Both the position numbers and the translations under genes were made by a program. Positions 34,740 through 45,299 of a stretch of 64,000 nt of DNA are shown one piece after another. Every line of letters starts with the position of its first letter. The first letter of the stretch is position 1. The notes beneath the pieces are model-generated. The model did not search any database. It saw only the letters and a program-made list of their open reading frames with translations, and was not told the DNA's origin. The stretch covers positions 24,744,813 to 24,808,812 of the forward strand of contig OZ020619.1 of assembly GCA_963971575.1 (NCBI GenBank), written 5' to 3'. This DNA is from Liopterus haemorrhoidalis (lineage: Eukaryota > Arthropoda > Insecta > Coleoptera > Dytiscidae).

Positions 34740-35295
34740 TATATTACAGAGAGTTCTGTTTTAAAACGTTCCTTATTTAAATTAAAAATCACATCCAGTT
34801 TTATTAATTAAACGGTAAATTTTTACACATTAAACTCATTCACTAAAATAATCATAAAAATATAAGAACGAAATATCAGCGCTAAGCTCAACAAATATCC
34901 TACTATTGACGACACGTGACAATTTGATCTGCACAACCTTGCAACTCAAAAGCCATTCATTGGAACTTTCGTTCGGAAGATTTACGGACCCAATCCACAG
35001 CCGAATAGTATCGAAAGAGGATATTTCTGAGCAGAGAACTGCGAAGTTCGTCAGCAAATTATTAAAGAGAAACGGAGTGAATAGAAGGTACAATAATTAT
35101 CTAACCCACTGTAAATCTACGTGCTGTTTTTCGTTGCGCTACAGATACAATGCGTTTTACAGACTTCAACTGGTCGATACACATATAAATCCAAAAACCT
35201 TTCAAATATTATGCAGTATAAATAATAATTTAAAAAATATATTTCTACTATATTTATTGGCAGTTCTGCAGCACCTTTAGACCAGCCGCCACTGA
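34740..35295 (-). mobile_element. eroded hAT element, right end
   Basis: The right terminus CAGCCGCCACTG at 35284-35295 is hAT-like and is followed by ATTTTAAT. The same ATTTTAATTAAAATCACTC occurs without interruption at 51361 in W copy 1, which gives the empty site and identifies ATTTTAAT as the likely 8-bp target. The left terminus is not found. Frames on both strands lack motifs. Confidence 0.55.
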
Positions 35296-35576
35296 TTTTA
35301 ATTAAAATCACTCTAACTTTACACAACCTACAAAACTTATACAAGCAAATAAGTTCACGACAGACTGTGTAGGCTGTAGGCTGTAGACTAGGTAGACTGG
35401 GTGACGTCACAGCCAAGTTTGTAAACAGTCGGAATGTTTTCGCGCGCTACATAATTGAATGAATTTTTTTAAGCCTTTAAATTTAAAAAAAAAAAATGTA
35501 AAACTGTTTTTTATGTTTATATGTAACATAAGGAGTATAATAAAAAATAAAATAAAAATCATGCCTATCCCGTATT
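35296..35576 (+). mobile_element. W element copy 3, right-end fragment
   Basis: It matches W copy 1 from 51361 to its right terminus: TAAAATCACTCTAACTTTAC, a TGACGTCA box, GCGCTACAT, and the end ATGCCTATCCCGTATT. The left part is replaced by a hAT element whose insertion site is intact in W copy 1. Confidence 0.7.
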
Positions 35577-35900
35577 ACAGTTCTATAATTATATTAAGTT
35601 AAGTATAAAAAGAAAAAAAAACACGACTAGACATGTATAAAGAAATCTAAGTAAATAAAAACATATTAAATTAAATACTGTTTAATCAACCCATTCTTCT
35701 AGATTTTTGCTATTTATTTCTTTATTTTGTGTTCATATGTCAAGCGTACTTTTTTTTTATTCTAAAAATATGGTTACACTCTAACACACGCCACTGATTT
35801 TATATGTAAGGTCAGTGATAAAATTGATTAAATATAGTAAATAACTCGAGAACATATATAGTTGATAATAAGTTTTAGTTACAAAATATTTATTTGAAAA
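35577..35900. promoter_or_regulatory. upstream region of the LRR gene
   Basis: AT-rich 5' flank of the LRR gene, with CGAGAACATATATAG about 50 bp before the ATG as a possible TATA-like element. No other signal can be picked with confidence. CACGCCACTG at 35787-35796 is a hAT-like end without partner. Confidence 0.3.
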
Positions 35901-36938
35901 ATGGTAGTGAAAATATTGCTTATCCTACTCGTCGCACAAATTAGTTCAGTATTATCAAACTGTGCCTTAATATCTTACTCAGAAAATAATGAATATTATG
36001 ATAATATATATATAAATATTACATCAAGAACAATAAACTCAAAAATAATACCACATTCTTCAAAATTTCTGTCAGTTAATAAATGTGACGAAGAACCCTT
36101 TATTACAGAAATTCGTGATATATTATTTTTGGAAAGAATTACATTAAGCAATATAAACCAAAAAATAATACCAGAGTTTAAATATTTAGATAGTATTAAG
36201 AAAATTATATTAAGTGAAAATAAAATAAGGTATGTAAACAAAGAAAAATTTTTTTCGTTGCCAGTGTCTGAAATTAATTTAAACAATAATTTAATAATTT
36301 TAATTGATAATTTATCATTTGGAACAAATTTGACACATCTGGATTTAATGTGTAATAGAATTACTAGAGTAAGCAATTGGTTCGCCGCTCCAGAAATTTT
36401 AAAACACTTATCATTACCTGGAAATAGAATAAAATATATCAAAAAGGAATTTATCCACAAGTTACAATCTATTGAATTTCTAGATCTTCAACATAATTCG
36501 TTAAAGGAGCTGGATGGATCATTACCAGAAATACCAACTATGTATCAAATAAATTTATCATTTAACAAATTAAAAAAATTAAACTCAAATTGGTTTCCTG
36601 CGAACAATTTTTCACTGAAATATTTTGATGTAAGTTTCAACAAACTAACATTTCTTCCATTTAAACTTATGGAAAGAATGAAGGTCCAAACTGCAGTTGG
36701 AATAGATGGAAATCCCTGGCAGTGTTCATGTTACTATTATGTAATTATAAAATGGATAAACTGGAAAGATTATGAAATTTTAGCAAAACACAGACCAAAT
36801 GAACCAAGATGTGCAGTACCGTTGGAGTTTTACAGTGAGTGTGTTGAAAGTGATAATGAAGAGATGATTGATTATTTTTTTAAATTTGCTTCAAAGCCAT
36901 CACAGACAAGAGATAGTTTTTGTAAAAATATCAAGTAA
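35901..36938 (+). CDS. secreted leucine-rich repeat protein
   Basis: 345 codons, intact, single exon. Residues 1-19 (MVVKILLILLVAQISSVLS) form a signal peptide with likely cleavage before Asn-Cys. About seven leucine-rich repeats follow between residues 90 and 260 (for example IKKIILSENKIRYV, LKHLSLPGNRIKYI, IEFLDLQHNSLKEL, YQINLSFNKLKKL). A C-terminal cysteine cap follows: NPWQCSCYYYVIIKW, then RCAVP and a last Cys pair. There is no membrane segment or GPI-like tail, so the protein should be extracellular. Such proteins bind other proteins in development or immunity; no orthologue can be named. Codon use is AT-rich like the surroundings. It could be part of an insect-specific LRR family, and the lack of introns could reflect retroposition. 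The ATG starts the signal peptide directly. Confidence 0.9.
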   Translation: MVVKILLILLVAQISSVLSNCALISYSENNEYYDNIYINITSRTINSKIIPHSSKFLSVNKCDEEPFITEIRDILFLERITLSNINQKIIPEFKYLDSIKKIILSENKIRYVNKEKFFSLPVSEINLNNNLIILIDNLSFGTNLTHLDLMCNRITRVSNWFAAPEILKHLSLPGNRIKYIKKEFIHKLQSIEFLDLQHNSLKELDGSLPEIPTMYQINLSFNKLKKLNSNWFPANNFSLKYFDVSFNKLTFLPFKLMERMKVQTAVGIDGNPWQCSCYYYVIIKWINWKDYEILAKHRPNEPRCAVPLEFYSECVESDNEEMIDYFFKFASKPSQTRDSFCKNIK

Positions 36939-37619
36939 CAAGACATTTGTTTTGCTGATCATTTTCAAAACAGTTTTCATTTCAAATGTGAGGCATTGTG
37001 CAAAGTGTATAGGTGATGTGAGACGTGTAATAGACCATATTAGTAACTACGTCACAAAATGGGATTCAGTGCTGCCGCCTCGCGGTTGGATTCCTGTTAT
37101 TTGAATTTAGTATTTTGCTTTTTTGTTAAATTGTATTTTGGAAATATAAATTAAGTTTTCAAAGTAAGAGAATGCTGCATATCAAAACTACAAGTCAATA
37201 TTTATTTATTAAAATTCTTATTTTATACATTATAATTTAATATGTCATTATTTTTGCAGAACAATATTATTTTGCAGGTTAATTTTGAAAATTTTACGTT
37301 AATAATCGTTATTATGGCAAGTAACGTAGCAATAAGTGTGTATGCCATATCTAAAAGGTTTGAAGGAACAATATGTTGTGTTTATTTTATCCATTATTGT
37401 TTTTCATTTTCATCTGTCAATTAAGAATGATCATAAAAAAAATGCAATTAAGAATGTAACTGTAATGGTTATAATTTGGAGCAAAACAATACACCATTAT
37501 GCATTCTAAAACAAAATATTAATGATTACTTAGTGTTAATTATATAAATACTAAAGATATTTCGATTTTCATATTATTTAAAAACGTAACCTATAAATAT
37601 ATGTACTCTGAGTTATAAA
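36939..37619. other. 3' flank of LRR gene
   Basis: No coding sequence recognised. TAGACCATATTAGT at 37031 is the left half of a distant inverted pair (partner at 40569-40592). GAAATATAAATTAAG near 37140 could serve as a weak polyadenylation region. Confidence 0.4.
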
Positions 37620-38650
37620 ACACTCCAATATACTCTTGTTTGCCGACGATATAAAATTCTATAAGAAAATTGAGAGTTTATCCGATTCTCAATTGTTACA
37701 AGAAGATCTTAATAACTTTCAAACTTTTTGTGATATAAATAAATTATATTTAAGTTATGATAAATACCAGATTATAACCTTTACTAGAAATAGAACTAGA
37801 ATAACATATAATTATAACCTAAACGACAAAATTCTCCAAACATCCAACTGTGTGAGAGATCTTGGGGTACTTCTAGATTCAAAACTCTTATTTGACCGTC
37901 ATATTGACTTCATCTATTGTAAGGCATTGAAAATATTGGGATTTATAATCCGTTCTACTAAAAAATTTCAGTCTATTGCTGTCTTTAAGTCACTGTATTT
38001 TTCCCTTGTATTTAGTCATTTATACTTTGCATCTGTTGTATGGAATCCTAATTATCTTTAGTACATCAGTCAATTGGAAAGAATTAAATAAAAAGCTCTT
38101 AAATATTTTTGCTATAAACCCTCTACAGAATATATAAACTATGATGCGGCATGTCTTTCTTTTAACATGTTACATTTAAGCGATCGTCGCTCGCTTACAG
38201 ACATGCTGACCTTATATAAAGTTGTAACTAATAATATTTCTTCTAATGAATTATTATCATTAATAGCATTTCGAATTCCGAGATGCAATACCCGTGGTAC
38301 GGTACTTTTTCATCAACCCTTGTCAAACACCAAATCATTCGATAATTCAGTAATAAATAGACTTTATAATAACTCTTATAATAACAATTTTTCAGATATT
38401 GACCTTTTTAACGTAAACTTAATTCAATTTAAACGCCTTTGTACTAACAAATTAAAACACATACGTTCTGGCTGATATTATATCTTTTCCATTTTATCCG
38501 TTCTATACTTCTATACTTCTATACTTTAATATTCATTTCATTATTCAATTCTATATTAATACATTAATATGTTATAATTTGTTATCACCTTTTATGTAAA
38601 TGTGTAAAAAAATTGATAGCGAACACTTCACTGGGTTTGTCCTGTTTGTG
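37620..38650 (+). mobile_element. LINE G, 5'-truncated copy related to LINE A
   Basis: The element starts inside the reverse transcriptase at its catalytic motif and runs to the ORF end and 3' UTR. Sequence is closest to LINE A by eye (SLSDSQLLQEDLNNF versus NHCLELQADLNRL, RDLGVLLDSKLLFD versus KDLGILLDSKLIFD). 5' truncation is normal for LINE insertions. Confidence 0.8.
37636..38475 (+). pseudogene. LINE G reverse transcriptase C-terminal part
   Basis: It begins MFADDIKFYKKIESL, with the catalytic FADD, then CVRDLGVLLDSKLLFDRHID, LVFSHLYFASVVWNPNY and, after stops at 38059 and 38088, MLHLSDRRSLTDMLTLYKV. It ends FKRLCTNKLKHIRSG at 38475. The polymerase fingers and endonuclease are absent. 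The Met at 37636 is internal, not a real start. Confidence 0.82.
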
Positions 38651-38719
38651 TTCCAAACAATGTAAAATAAAATATTTTCGAATCCTTATTTATATATTTA
38701 TAAAATCATTATTCTATAA

Positions 38720-38996
38720 CAGCGGTGTGCAAACCGCGGCCCGCGGGCCGCATGTGGCCCTTGTAAGCATTTTATGCGGCCCGCCAATATCCGCAAACAA
38801 TTGCTTTTTAAATTAAAAAAACTTGAAAATGGAGGCGCAATCGTGTTTTTTTCTCTGCACTTTAAAAATAGACGTGGGACCGTTGATTTTGCTCTTAACT
38901 TTCATAGGGAGAGGGCACTAAAATATTTTATGCGGCCCGCGCCATCCTGTTATAAGGTCAATGCGGCCCACGGTCCAAAAAGTTTGCCCACCGCTG
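38720..38996 (+). mobile_element. hAT-type MITE with perfect 8-bp duplication
   Basis: The ends CAGCGGTGTGCAAACCGCGG and AAAAAGTTTGCCCACCGCTG are flanked by TTCTATAA on both sides. Several GCGGCCC boxes lie inside. 277 bp, noncoding. Confidence 0.92.
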
Positions 38997-39143
38997 TTCT
39001 ATAATATAAAGTATCTAGACTGTATACAGGGACGTAGCCAGGATTTCAGCTTGGGGGGGGGGGGGCAAAATAACAAAATATTCTAAATTGGTCGGTACGA
39101 CTTTAATTACATGGCTTGGGTAGAATATAACAGCGTTCTAGAT

Positions 39144-40288
39144 CAGGGGTCGGCAACCTTTCAGTGACAAAGAGTCAAATCTATATTGAAAAAAAAACAC
39201 AATAACATGGAAGAGCCGCTAAAAAATATATGCTATATTTAAGAAAAAAACGTAAAAATTGTTTATTTGTTTTAAAATAATCAAGTATTACAATAAATTA
39301 ATATTTACTTATACATTTAGTTTGTGAGACCTATTGTAGTTGCCAGTATATTACAATATAATAATTTTTTTAATGGGACGATTGCTCCTGTATAGTGTAC
39401 GATTGCGTAATCATACCATTAGTGTATAGTATGATTGCTCCTGTACTTCAATATTTGGTGAATATTCAGTAATCTTTAACTTAAGGCAGCACTCTAGTTT
39501 CAAGTCAGTAAGATTACTTCTTAACTGACTCTTTATTAATTTCATATGTGAAAAGATTTGCTTACAGTAATATGTGGATCCGAAAATTGTCACTAGCCCA
39601 AAAGCATAATTTTTTAAAAGATTGAACGATTCTGGAAGACGCTTTTTCCAAGCTTCCAAGCTTTCCAAGCTTCGAAAAGAACTTTATCTACATTTTGAAG
39701 ATTGAAAATTTCGGTCCACTTATGCTAGGAAGATAAAATTCACTTTTTTCTTTCTAAATTTTCCAGTTCAAAATTAAGTTTTAAGAATATGTAATTCCAT
39801 AAACTTTTGGATTTCAAATTTACTAATTGAAGGTGATAAATGCAATTGCTACATATCTACTTCAATTGGTTTTGTCAAAAAAGCTAGTGTAGCTTTATAT
39901 TTTCTAAACTCTTTAAATCTATCTCGAAAAGCTTCTTGCATGTTAACAATAGTGTGTGCAAATAAAAAGAATTGCAGTAATAACATGTTTTTGTAAATTA
40001 ATAAAATGTAAAAATGTTTTTGCACGTAAATCATTCACAAATACATATAACTTTTTTTCGAAACAAATAACTTCTTCTCAAAGAGAATATGCAGTAGCTC
40101 GGAGAATAACCGGGCGTGAATTGCACCGTAAAACATTCTGAAAAATACAAAACCTGTATAGTACAGGCAGAAAGTTGAAAATTAAAAAATAGATTATATT
40201 AAAATAAAAACCAGCCAATTTTCAAAGAGCCACAAAATTTTCTAAAAGAGCTGCATGTGGCTCCGGTACCGCAGGTTGCCGACCCCTG
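39144..40288 (-). mobile_element. hAT element (inner), internally deleted
   Basis: The ends CAGGGGTCGGCAACCTTTCA and GGTTGCCGACCCCTG are flanked by TTCTAGAT and TTCTAGGT. It sits inside the MITE at 39027-40412. 1145 bp with a transposase remnant on the minus strand and AAAGAGCCRC boxes near both ends. It could be the parental type for the MITE at 4979-5187, which has nearly the same termini. Confidence 0.9.
39411..39668 (-). pseudogene. hAT transposase C-terminal fragment
   Basis: The frame reads WKKRLPESFNLLKNYAFGLV, TIFGSTYYCKQIFSHMKLIK, SQLRSNLTDLKLECCLKL. The FGSTY.CEQ.FS.MK..KS..R..LTD pattern is the dimerisation region of hAT transposases of the SPIN/zinc-finger-BED type. The catalytic domain was removed by internal deletion. 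The Met is internal. Confidence 0.88.
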
Positions 40289-40789
40289 TTCTAGGTCTTT
40301 TGTAGTATATTAAATAATTTTATAAATTTCTAACCACCTAAATTATATTTTATATAAGGTAGGAGGGGGGGGGGGCAAATGCCCCCTATACCCCCCCCTG
40401 GCTACGTCCCTGACTGTATATATTAGTATATATTTATCAAACAACCATATTTCTTGCTCCAAAATTGAACATATTCATAAAATTAAGGAAACAAAAGTAA
40501 TGTCACATGTATTTTAAACCAGTCAAAAACTTGCAAAGGACTCAGTTCTCAGATGGTAGCACATGTATGTGACGACACACTAATATGGTCTATTTAATAA
40601 TATTTTAAATTTTATTAAAGAGATTTCATTAAAAACCAACACCAATAGTTATAAAATGTGGGACAACACTATATCAAAACACAAGTTTCATAAGGCATGA
40701 TTACGCCGCAAGCGTCGAGGTTAGAAGACGAGTCGCGAAGCAACATGTTTTCTAATCGATAAGTGCGGCTTATGTAACGAGTTTTTTTA

Positions 40790-41640
40790 TACCATTTTTA
40801 GGGTTTTGCAGGTATGACCACCAAATAACCCTTATAACGTCACTTATGTGTCTGTCTGTCTGTACGGTAGAATATGTAGCCAAACGGCTTAACATAGAAA
40901 GTTGAAATTTGGTATGCTTATACAAATTCTTGACCCACATATAGGAAAAATACTAAGAGTTAAAAAAAAACATATCCCGAAATAAATATAGACAATTATG
41001 TATTTAATAAAAAAATAAATATTTTTTTTTTAAATTTTGAGTGGCATACCAAATGAAATCTCTTAATGCGAGGAACAACAAGCAAATTTTATTTTTGAAA
41101 AATCAATTTTCTTTGTGGTATATTTGCCAAAAAACTGTTAAGAAACTTTTGTCCCCCACCCTATCTCTCAGAGGGGTTGATACAAAAATCTCCCTAATGA
41201 ACATTGATGGGAACCGGAATAGTTCAACAGGATTTTTGATCAGATTAGTTTTTCGAATAATGTCGATTTTTTTGTGTCGTCGATAACAAAAAAAATTTTT
41301 TTTTTAAAATTTATTGTGTGGTATCAAAAGAAAGCTCTTAAGAGGTTGATTAAGGAACGAAAGGTAGTTTTTTAAAATTCGTTTTTTAAATTATATTACC
41401 CAAAAATATGCTAAAAAAGTTCTTGTCCTAACCCTTTTTTAACCAAAGGGGTTAAACTAAAAATCTGAAAAAATTATAGACAATGTACATTGATCTGACC
41501 CGGAAACGTGCGAGCGGAATTTTTGATCCGATTGTGTTTTGAAAAATATTGCAGTTTCTGTGTTTTTGACAAAATTAACTATTTTTTTAATTCATGGCTA
41601 AGATAGTGTGTGTCTATTTTTGAAATTAAAAATATAATAA
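40790..41640 (+). repeat. T-family repeat, copy 1
   Basis: Opens TTTTTAGGGTTTTGCAGGTA, a GTCTGTCTGTCTG tract and GTAGCCAAACGGCTTAACAT, then GACCCACATATAGGAAAAAT and poorly conserved homopolymer-rich sequence. It shares this order with 43345-44175 and 52040-53170. The family is noncoding and its class is unclear. A hairpin-like ACGAGTCGCGAAGCAAC at 40723 just upstream recalls the units at 7090 and 7153. Confidence 0.6.
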
Positions 41641-42190
41641 AACAATTTTAACAGCTAAGGACCGAGTTTTGAACACTACACAGTACGCATTACACTCTAC
41701 ACTGTAGAGTGTAGTGTGTAGTGTACAGTTATTTTATTATACTATTATATGTTGTGATTCAACCTATTGTTTGAATTACTTTAGATTTTTGTTTTTAATG
41801 TATCAAAGAGGAATAAATCTTTTATTGTAATCTTCTATTGTAATGAAATATTTATAAATCAAAGAACACATTGTTCATAAAACAAATATTCGTAGACATC
41901 TGGTATAACGTTGGCTTCTTACACTTATTAAATACCTACAAAACCCTGAAATGTGTGAAAATTCACACATCACATACATTTTTTCTATTTTATTTTTTCA
42001 TGCCTTTCAAAATAATTGATTTGCAATATGATCAAACAACATCCTCGTTTAGTGAAACTGTTATGTGAATGTAACGGTTGGCTGGACTGTTTTGATAGTT
42101 TTATATTTTTCTTGTAAGTATCAGTTATTTTTTTTGTAAAATTTGCAAGTTATTGTACCAATTTATGAAATTATAAATCATAACTCATTA
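41641..42190. other. AT-rich spacer with a T-family tail fragment
   Basis: 41900-41985 contains CCTGAAATGTGTGAAAATTC, the T-family tail. TACACTGTAGAGTGTAGTGTGTAGTG at 41700 is a simple inverted and repeated stretch. No gene. Confidence 0.45.
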
Positions 42191-42192
42191 TA

Positions 42193-42930
42193 ACACTCAA
42201 TCAGCAACGCCAGATTTAGGGGATCTTCTATTGGACGTAAAGGTAATAGTCTGCGTTTTGCTATGGTTTAAAGTTAAATAATTTTGCTGGACCCACTTAG
42301 TAGCTTCGAGATTGACAGTATCAAGCTTGATTTGTAACATACTTGCATCCCTGTCGTTCACCAGTAGAGTTGTGTCATCTGCGTATAACACACTATTGCC
42401 TAAAATATTATTGGGAAGATTATTTATAAATATAATGAAAAATAAAGGCCGAAGGATACTACCGTGGGGTATTCCTGTTTTTATCTTACATGACTTGCTC
42501 AATTCGGAGTTAAGATCAACTATTTGTATCCGATTTGTTAAGTAAGATGTGAGCAATTGAAGGATTGTACCTCTAACACCGTAATATTCAATGTTGTTCA
42601 AGAATAATTTGTGAGGCATTCGGTCAAAAGCCTTACTAAGATAGGGTGACCATTCGTCCCGCATTTTGATTTGGTGTCCCCAGGGCCGAATTTTGCTCTG
42701 TACTTATATTTGGGAGGTGAAGACCTTTTTTTTGCTCTTTACTTACATTTGGGAGGTGATGACCTTTTTTTTGTTTGCTCTTCACTTATATTTCGGAAGT
42801 GGCGACCCTTTTTTTTTCTCCGTTCCGCATTGCATTCTACAAGAAAATGGTCACCCTATACTAAGATTGCATAGCTGAATGGCGCATTCTTCTTTATTTT
42901 CAAAAGCATTACATTTGTTCTTCATGGTAA
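42193..42930 (-). pseudogene. LINE reverse transcriptase fragment, split by a hAT MITE
   Basis: On the minus strand CNAFENKEECAIQLCNL lies before the MITE. After it SKAFDRMPHKLFLNNIEYYG, GIPHGSILRPLFF and the catalytic YADDTTLLV follow. Removing the MITE and one 8-bp duplication gives a normal LCNLSKAFD junction. Both ends of the LINE are truncated. Clade differs from LINE A (YADDTTLL type, as in LINE D). Confidence 0.82.
42642..42858 (+). mobile_element. hAT-type MITE with perfect 8-bp duplication
   Basis: The ends TAGGGTGACCATTCG and GAAAATGGTCACCCTA are flanked by TACTAAGA on both sides. The interior is three units of a 40-bp repeat (TTTGGGAGGTGAAGACC and variants) also found, expanded, at 9150-9465. 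The insertion interrupts the codons for the SKAF motif of a LINE. Confidence 0.93.
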
Positions 42931-42933
42931 CCA

Positions 42934-43090
42934 GACAACTGGGGCCGTAAGACAATTCGGGCCGTTCACAATTGGGGCTTTTCACAACTGGGGCCATTAA
43001 CAACTGGGGCGATGGACAATTCGAGCCATTCACAATTGGGGCTTTTAACAACTGGGGCCATTAACAACTGGGGCGATGGACAATTCGGGC
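42934..43090. repeat. 16-bp minisatellite with 64-bp higher-order unit
   Basis: Ten units of about 16 bp (ACAACTGGGGCCATTA and variants). Four successive variants repeat as a 64-bp block twice: ACAATTCGRGCC, ACAATTGGGGCTTTT, ACAACTGGGGCCATTA, ACAACTGGGGCGATGG. The frames across it are repeat translations. Confidence 0.9.
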
Positions 43091-43344
43091 AAGAATTGTG
43101 TAGTTGATATTATTGTATTGTGTCCGACCAAGTACACTGGCCATTTTACATTGCACCGTATCTTGCCAGGTGTACTTTACTCCAGTGAGTTGAGTCCACG
43201 AATTTTTTGTGTTAGGTACATCGTCGGTATGGGTCACCGAGGGAAACATCGAGCTTCGAGTCCCCCTTTCACCTTATTTATAATAAAAATATTAAACTAT
43301 TTATCGGCCCTTCGAGTTAAAATCGTCAACCACTGTGTAGCTCG

Positions 43345-44400
43345 GTCGTGACCTACGATTACGACCAATCGTAGGTGGGCGCTACACCGTCATTTTGTCG
43401 TCTGTCTGTCTGTCTGTTCGGTAAAAGTTGTAGCCAAACGGCTAAACCTAGAGATTTGAAATTTGGCATGCTTATACAACTCTTTGACCCGCACATAGGA
43501 AAAATACTAAAACATCTAAAAAACATATTCCCCTAAAAATATAAACAAATATGTGCTCATCGAAAAAAAAAATTTTTTTTTTTAAATTCTGAGTAGGGCT
43601 TCAAATGAAAGCCCTTAGTACGTGGATTAACGATCAAAATTTTATTTTTGCAAAATAAAATATTTTGAAGTGATTTTTGCCAAAATTGTGCAAAAAATTT
43701 TTTGTCCCACACCCTATAGCCCAGATGGTTATAAACTAAAAATCTGAAAAAATCCTAAGAAATGTACATTGCTGTGAACGGAATAGTACAACAGGAATTT
43801 TTGATCAGATTATGTTTTCGACATATGATTTAAAACATCCAATGGAAGCCATAGACGCAATTTTCAAAATCTTAATGAACCTTGCTATATATAAAAAAAA
43901 AATACTGTACATATTTAGAAACCTAAATAATGGTATTAGGTATTCGAATTAAAATTAACAAAAAAATATTTTAACATAAAATTTCTTTTTAAAGCTCTTA
44001 GATTAACAGATGATAAACTATTTTAAAAATATCGTTCATTTTGCCGTGATTACTACGAAGCAAAATTCGTCCTACACACTCAGCATGCCGCCTTCACTTA
44101 TTATATACCCGTGAAACCCTGCAATGTGTGAAAATTCACACTTCACATAATTTTTTTTTTATGTATAGGATTTTATAGGATTGTATAGGATTTAAAGCTC
44201 TTAGATTAACAGTCGATAAATTATTTTTAAAAGATCGTTCATTTTGCCGTGGCTACTATAATGCAAAATTTGTCCTACACACTCAGCATGCAGCTTTCAC
44301 TTATTATATATCTGCGAAAACCTGCAATGTGTAAAATTCACACTTCACATCAATTTTTTATACTTTGCATCGCTTTTTTTAGGAATTTTAAAATTTCATT
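43345..44400 (+). repeat. T-family repeat, copy 2 with duplicated tail
   Basis: It matches copy 3 (52040-53170) from CGTCATTTTGTCGTCTGTCT through CATGCTTATACAACTCTTTG to the tail CTCAGCATGCCGCCTTCACT and TGTGTGAAAATTCACACTTC. It lacks the tRNA-like segment of copy 3. The last 200 bp (44175-44370) repeat the tail a second time with divergence. Noncoding. Confidence 0.65.
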
Positions 44401-45240
44401 TATAATAGATATCGGAATACAATCTAGGGATTATTGTGAAATGCGGTCACCATAGTAACAATGTATAATAAAACAATTTCTGTGATAACACAACACAACA
44501 GTAATTTGACAGATGCAAAAAACAAACTTACTTTTTGAATTTTCTTAATAATAATATTAGAAAATAATTATCTGACCTGGAAATATTACAAATTGTATTA
44601 AATAAACATTTTAAAATATTTGACGTTATCAATGACATGCCGTAGACGAGTAGTAGAGTACGTTTATCTTAACTTTATCACAGGGTATTATAAATTACGT
44701 CACCAATTCTGCGCGAGAAAAAAGTTGATCACATTGATGTACATTAGGGTTTTAAACAATAGTTGTGGAAACCAAACACACAAAATCATGTATTTCAAAT
44801 ACATTTTTAGTCATTTTAGTATACGGTATACCTTGAAACGTACGAGAAATAAATAATAATAACGGAAATAAACAAAGAACATCGCACAATACGCGTAGTT
44901 AAACACAAATCAAAGTAAGTGACGCCACTGAAATGTGTTAAGCTAACTGTTGGTAATGTAATGGGCGAAGTTTGGTTTCTGCGCAAGGGACTGGTAATAT
45001 CAGCCTGTGATGAAGTTAACTTGAACGTACGCTTCTATTGTTAAATGGTTTTCAGTGTAACAATGATATTGTGAACGCAAAGTATAAAATAGTATATTAT
45101 TATACGAGTTTTATGAGACGATGTATTGTCACACGAGTTGATTGGAGAAGGAGGAGCGAAGCGAAGGGTGCTCCAAAGAAACAAGTCTCCTCTCTCACAG
45201 TTTGTAATTTTTCTATTTATATGAATGTATTTCTGTAAAC
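44401..45240. other. spacer without recognisable gene
   Basis: No motif in any frame; no bounded repeat. Confidence 0.45.
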
Positions 45241-45246
45241 TCTTTG

Positions 45247-45289
45247 TATTTCTGAAGATGGCCTCATAAGCCGAAATACGTATTAAATA
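45247..45289 (+). ncRNA. hammerhead-ribozyme-like core (candidate)
   Basis: TATTT, CTGAAGA, TGGCCTCATAAGCC, GAAA, TACGTAT, then TAAATA. CTGANGA and GAAA are the two conserved strands of a hammerhead; GGC/GCC gives a short stem II with one bulged T; TA/TA closes a minimal stem III; TATTT pairs with AAATA as stem I. Retroelement-borne hammerheads look like this, but the bulge and short stems make activity doubtful. Confidence 0.35.
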
Positions 45290-45299
45290 AATTTGTTTT

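Larger units (their letters stand above)
39027..40412 (+). mobile_element. hAT-type MITE (outer), split by a second hAT
   Basis: The ends CAGGGACGTAGCCAGGATTT and CCCCCTGGCTACGTCCCTG are flanked by ACTGTATA on both sides (39019-39026 and 40413-40420). G-rich and C-rich tracts (GGGGGGGGGGGG, CCCCCCCC) sit just inside. Without the inner hAT and its duplication the element is about 233 bp. Confidence 0.92.

Noticed and set aside
34906..35280. 124-codon forward frame as a host exon
   Set aside because: It lies inside an eroded hAT, opposite the direction of its transposase remnant, with no recognisable motif.
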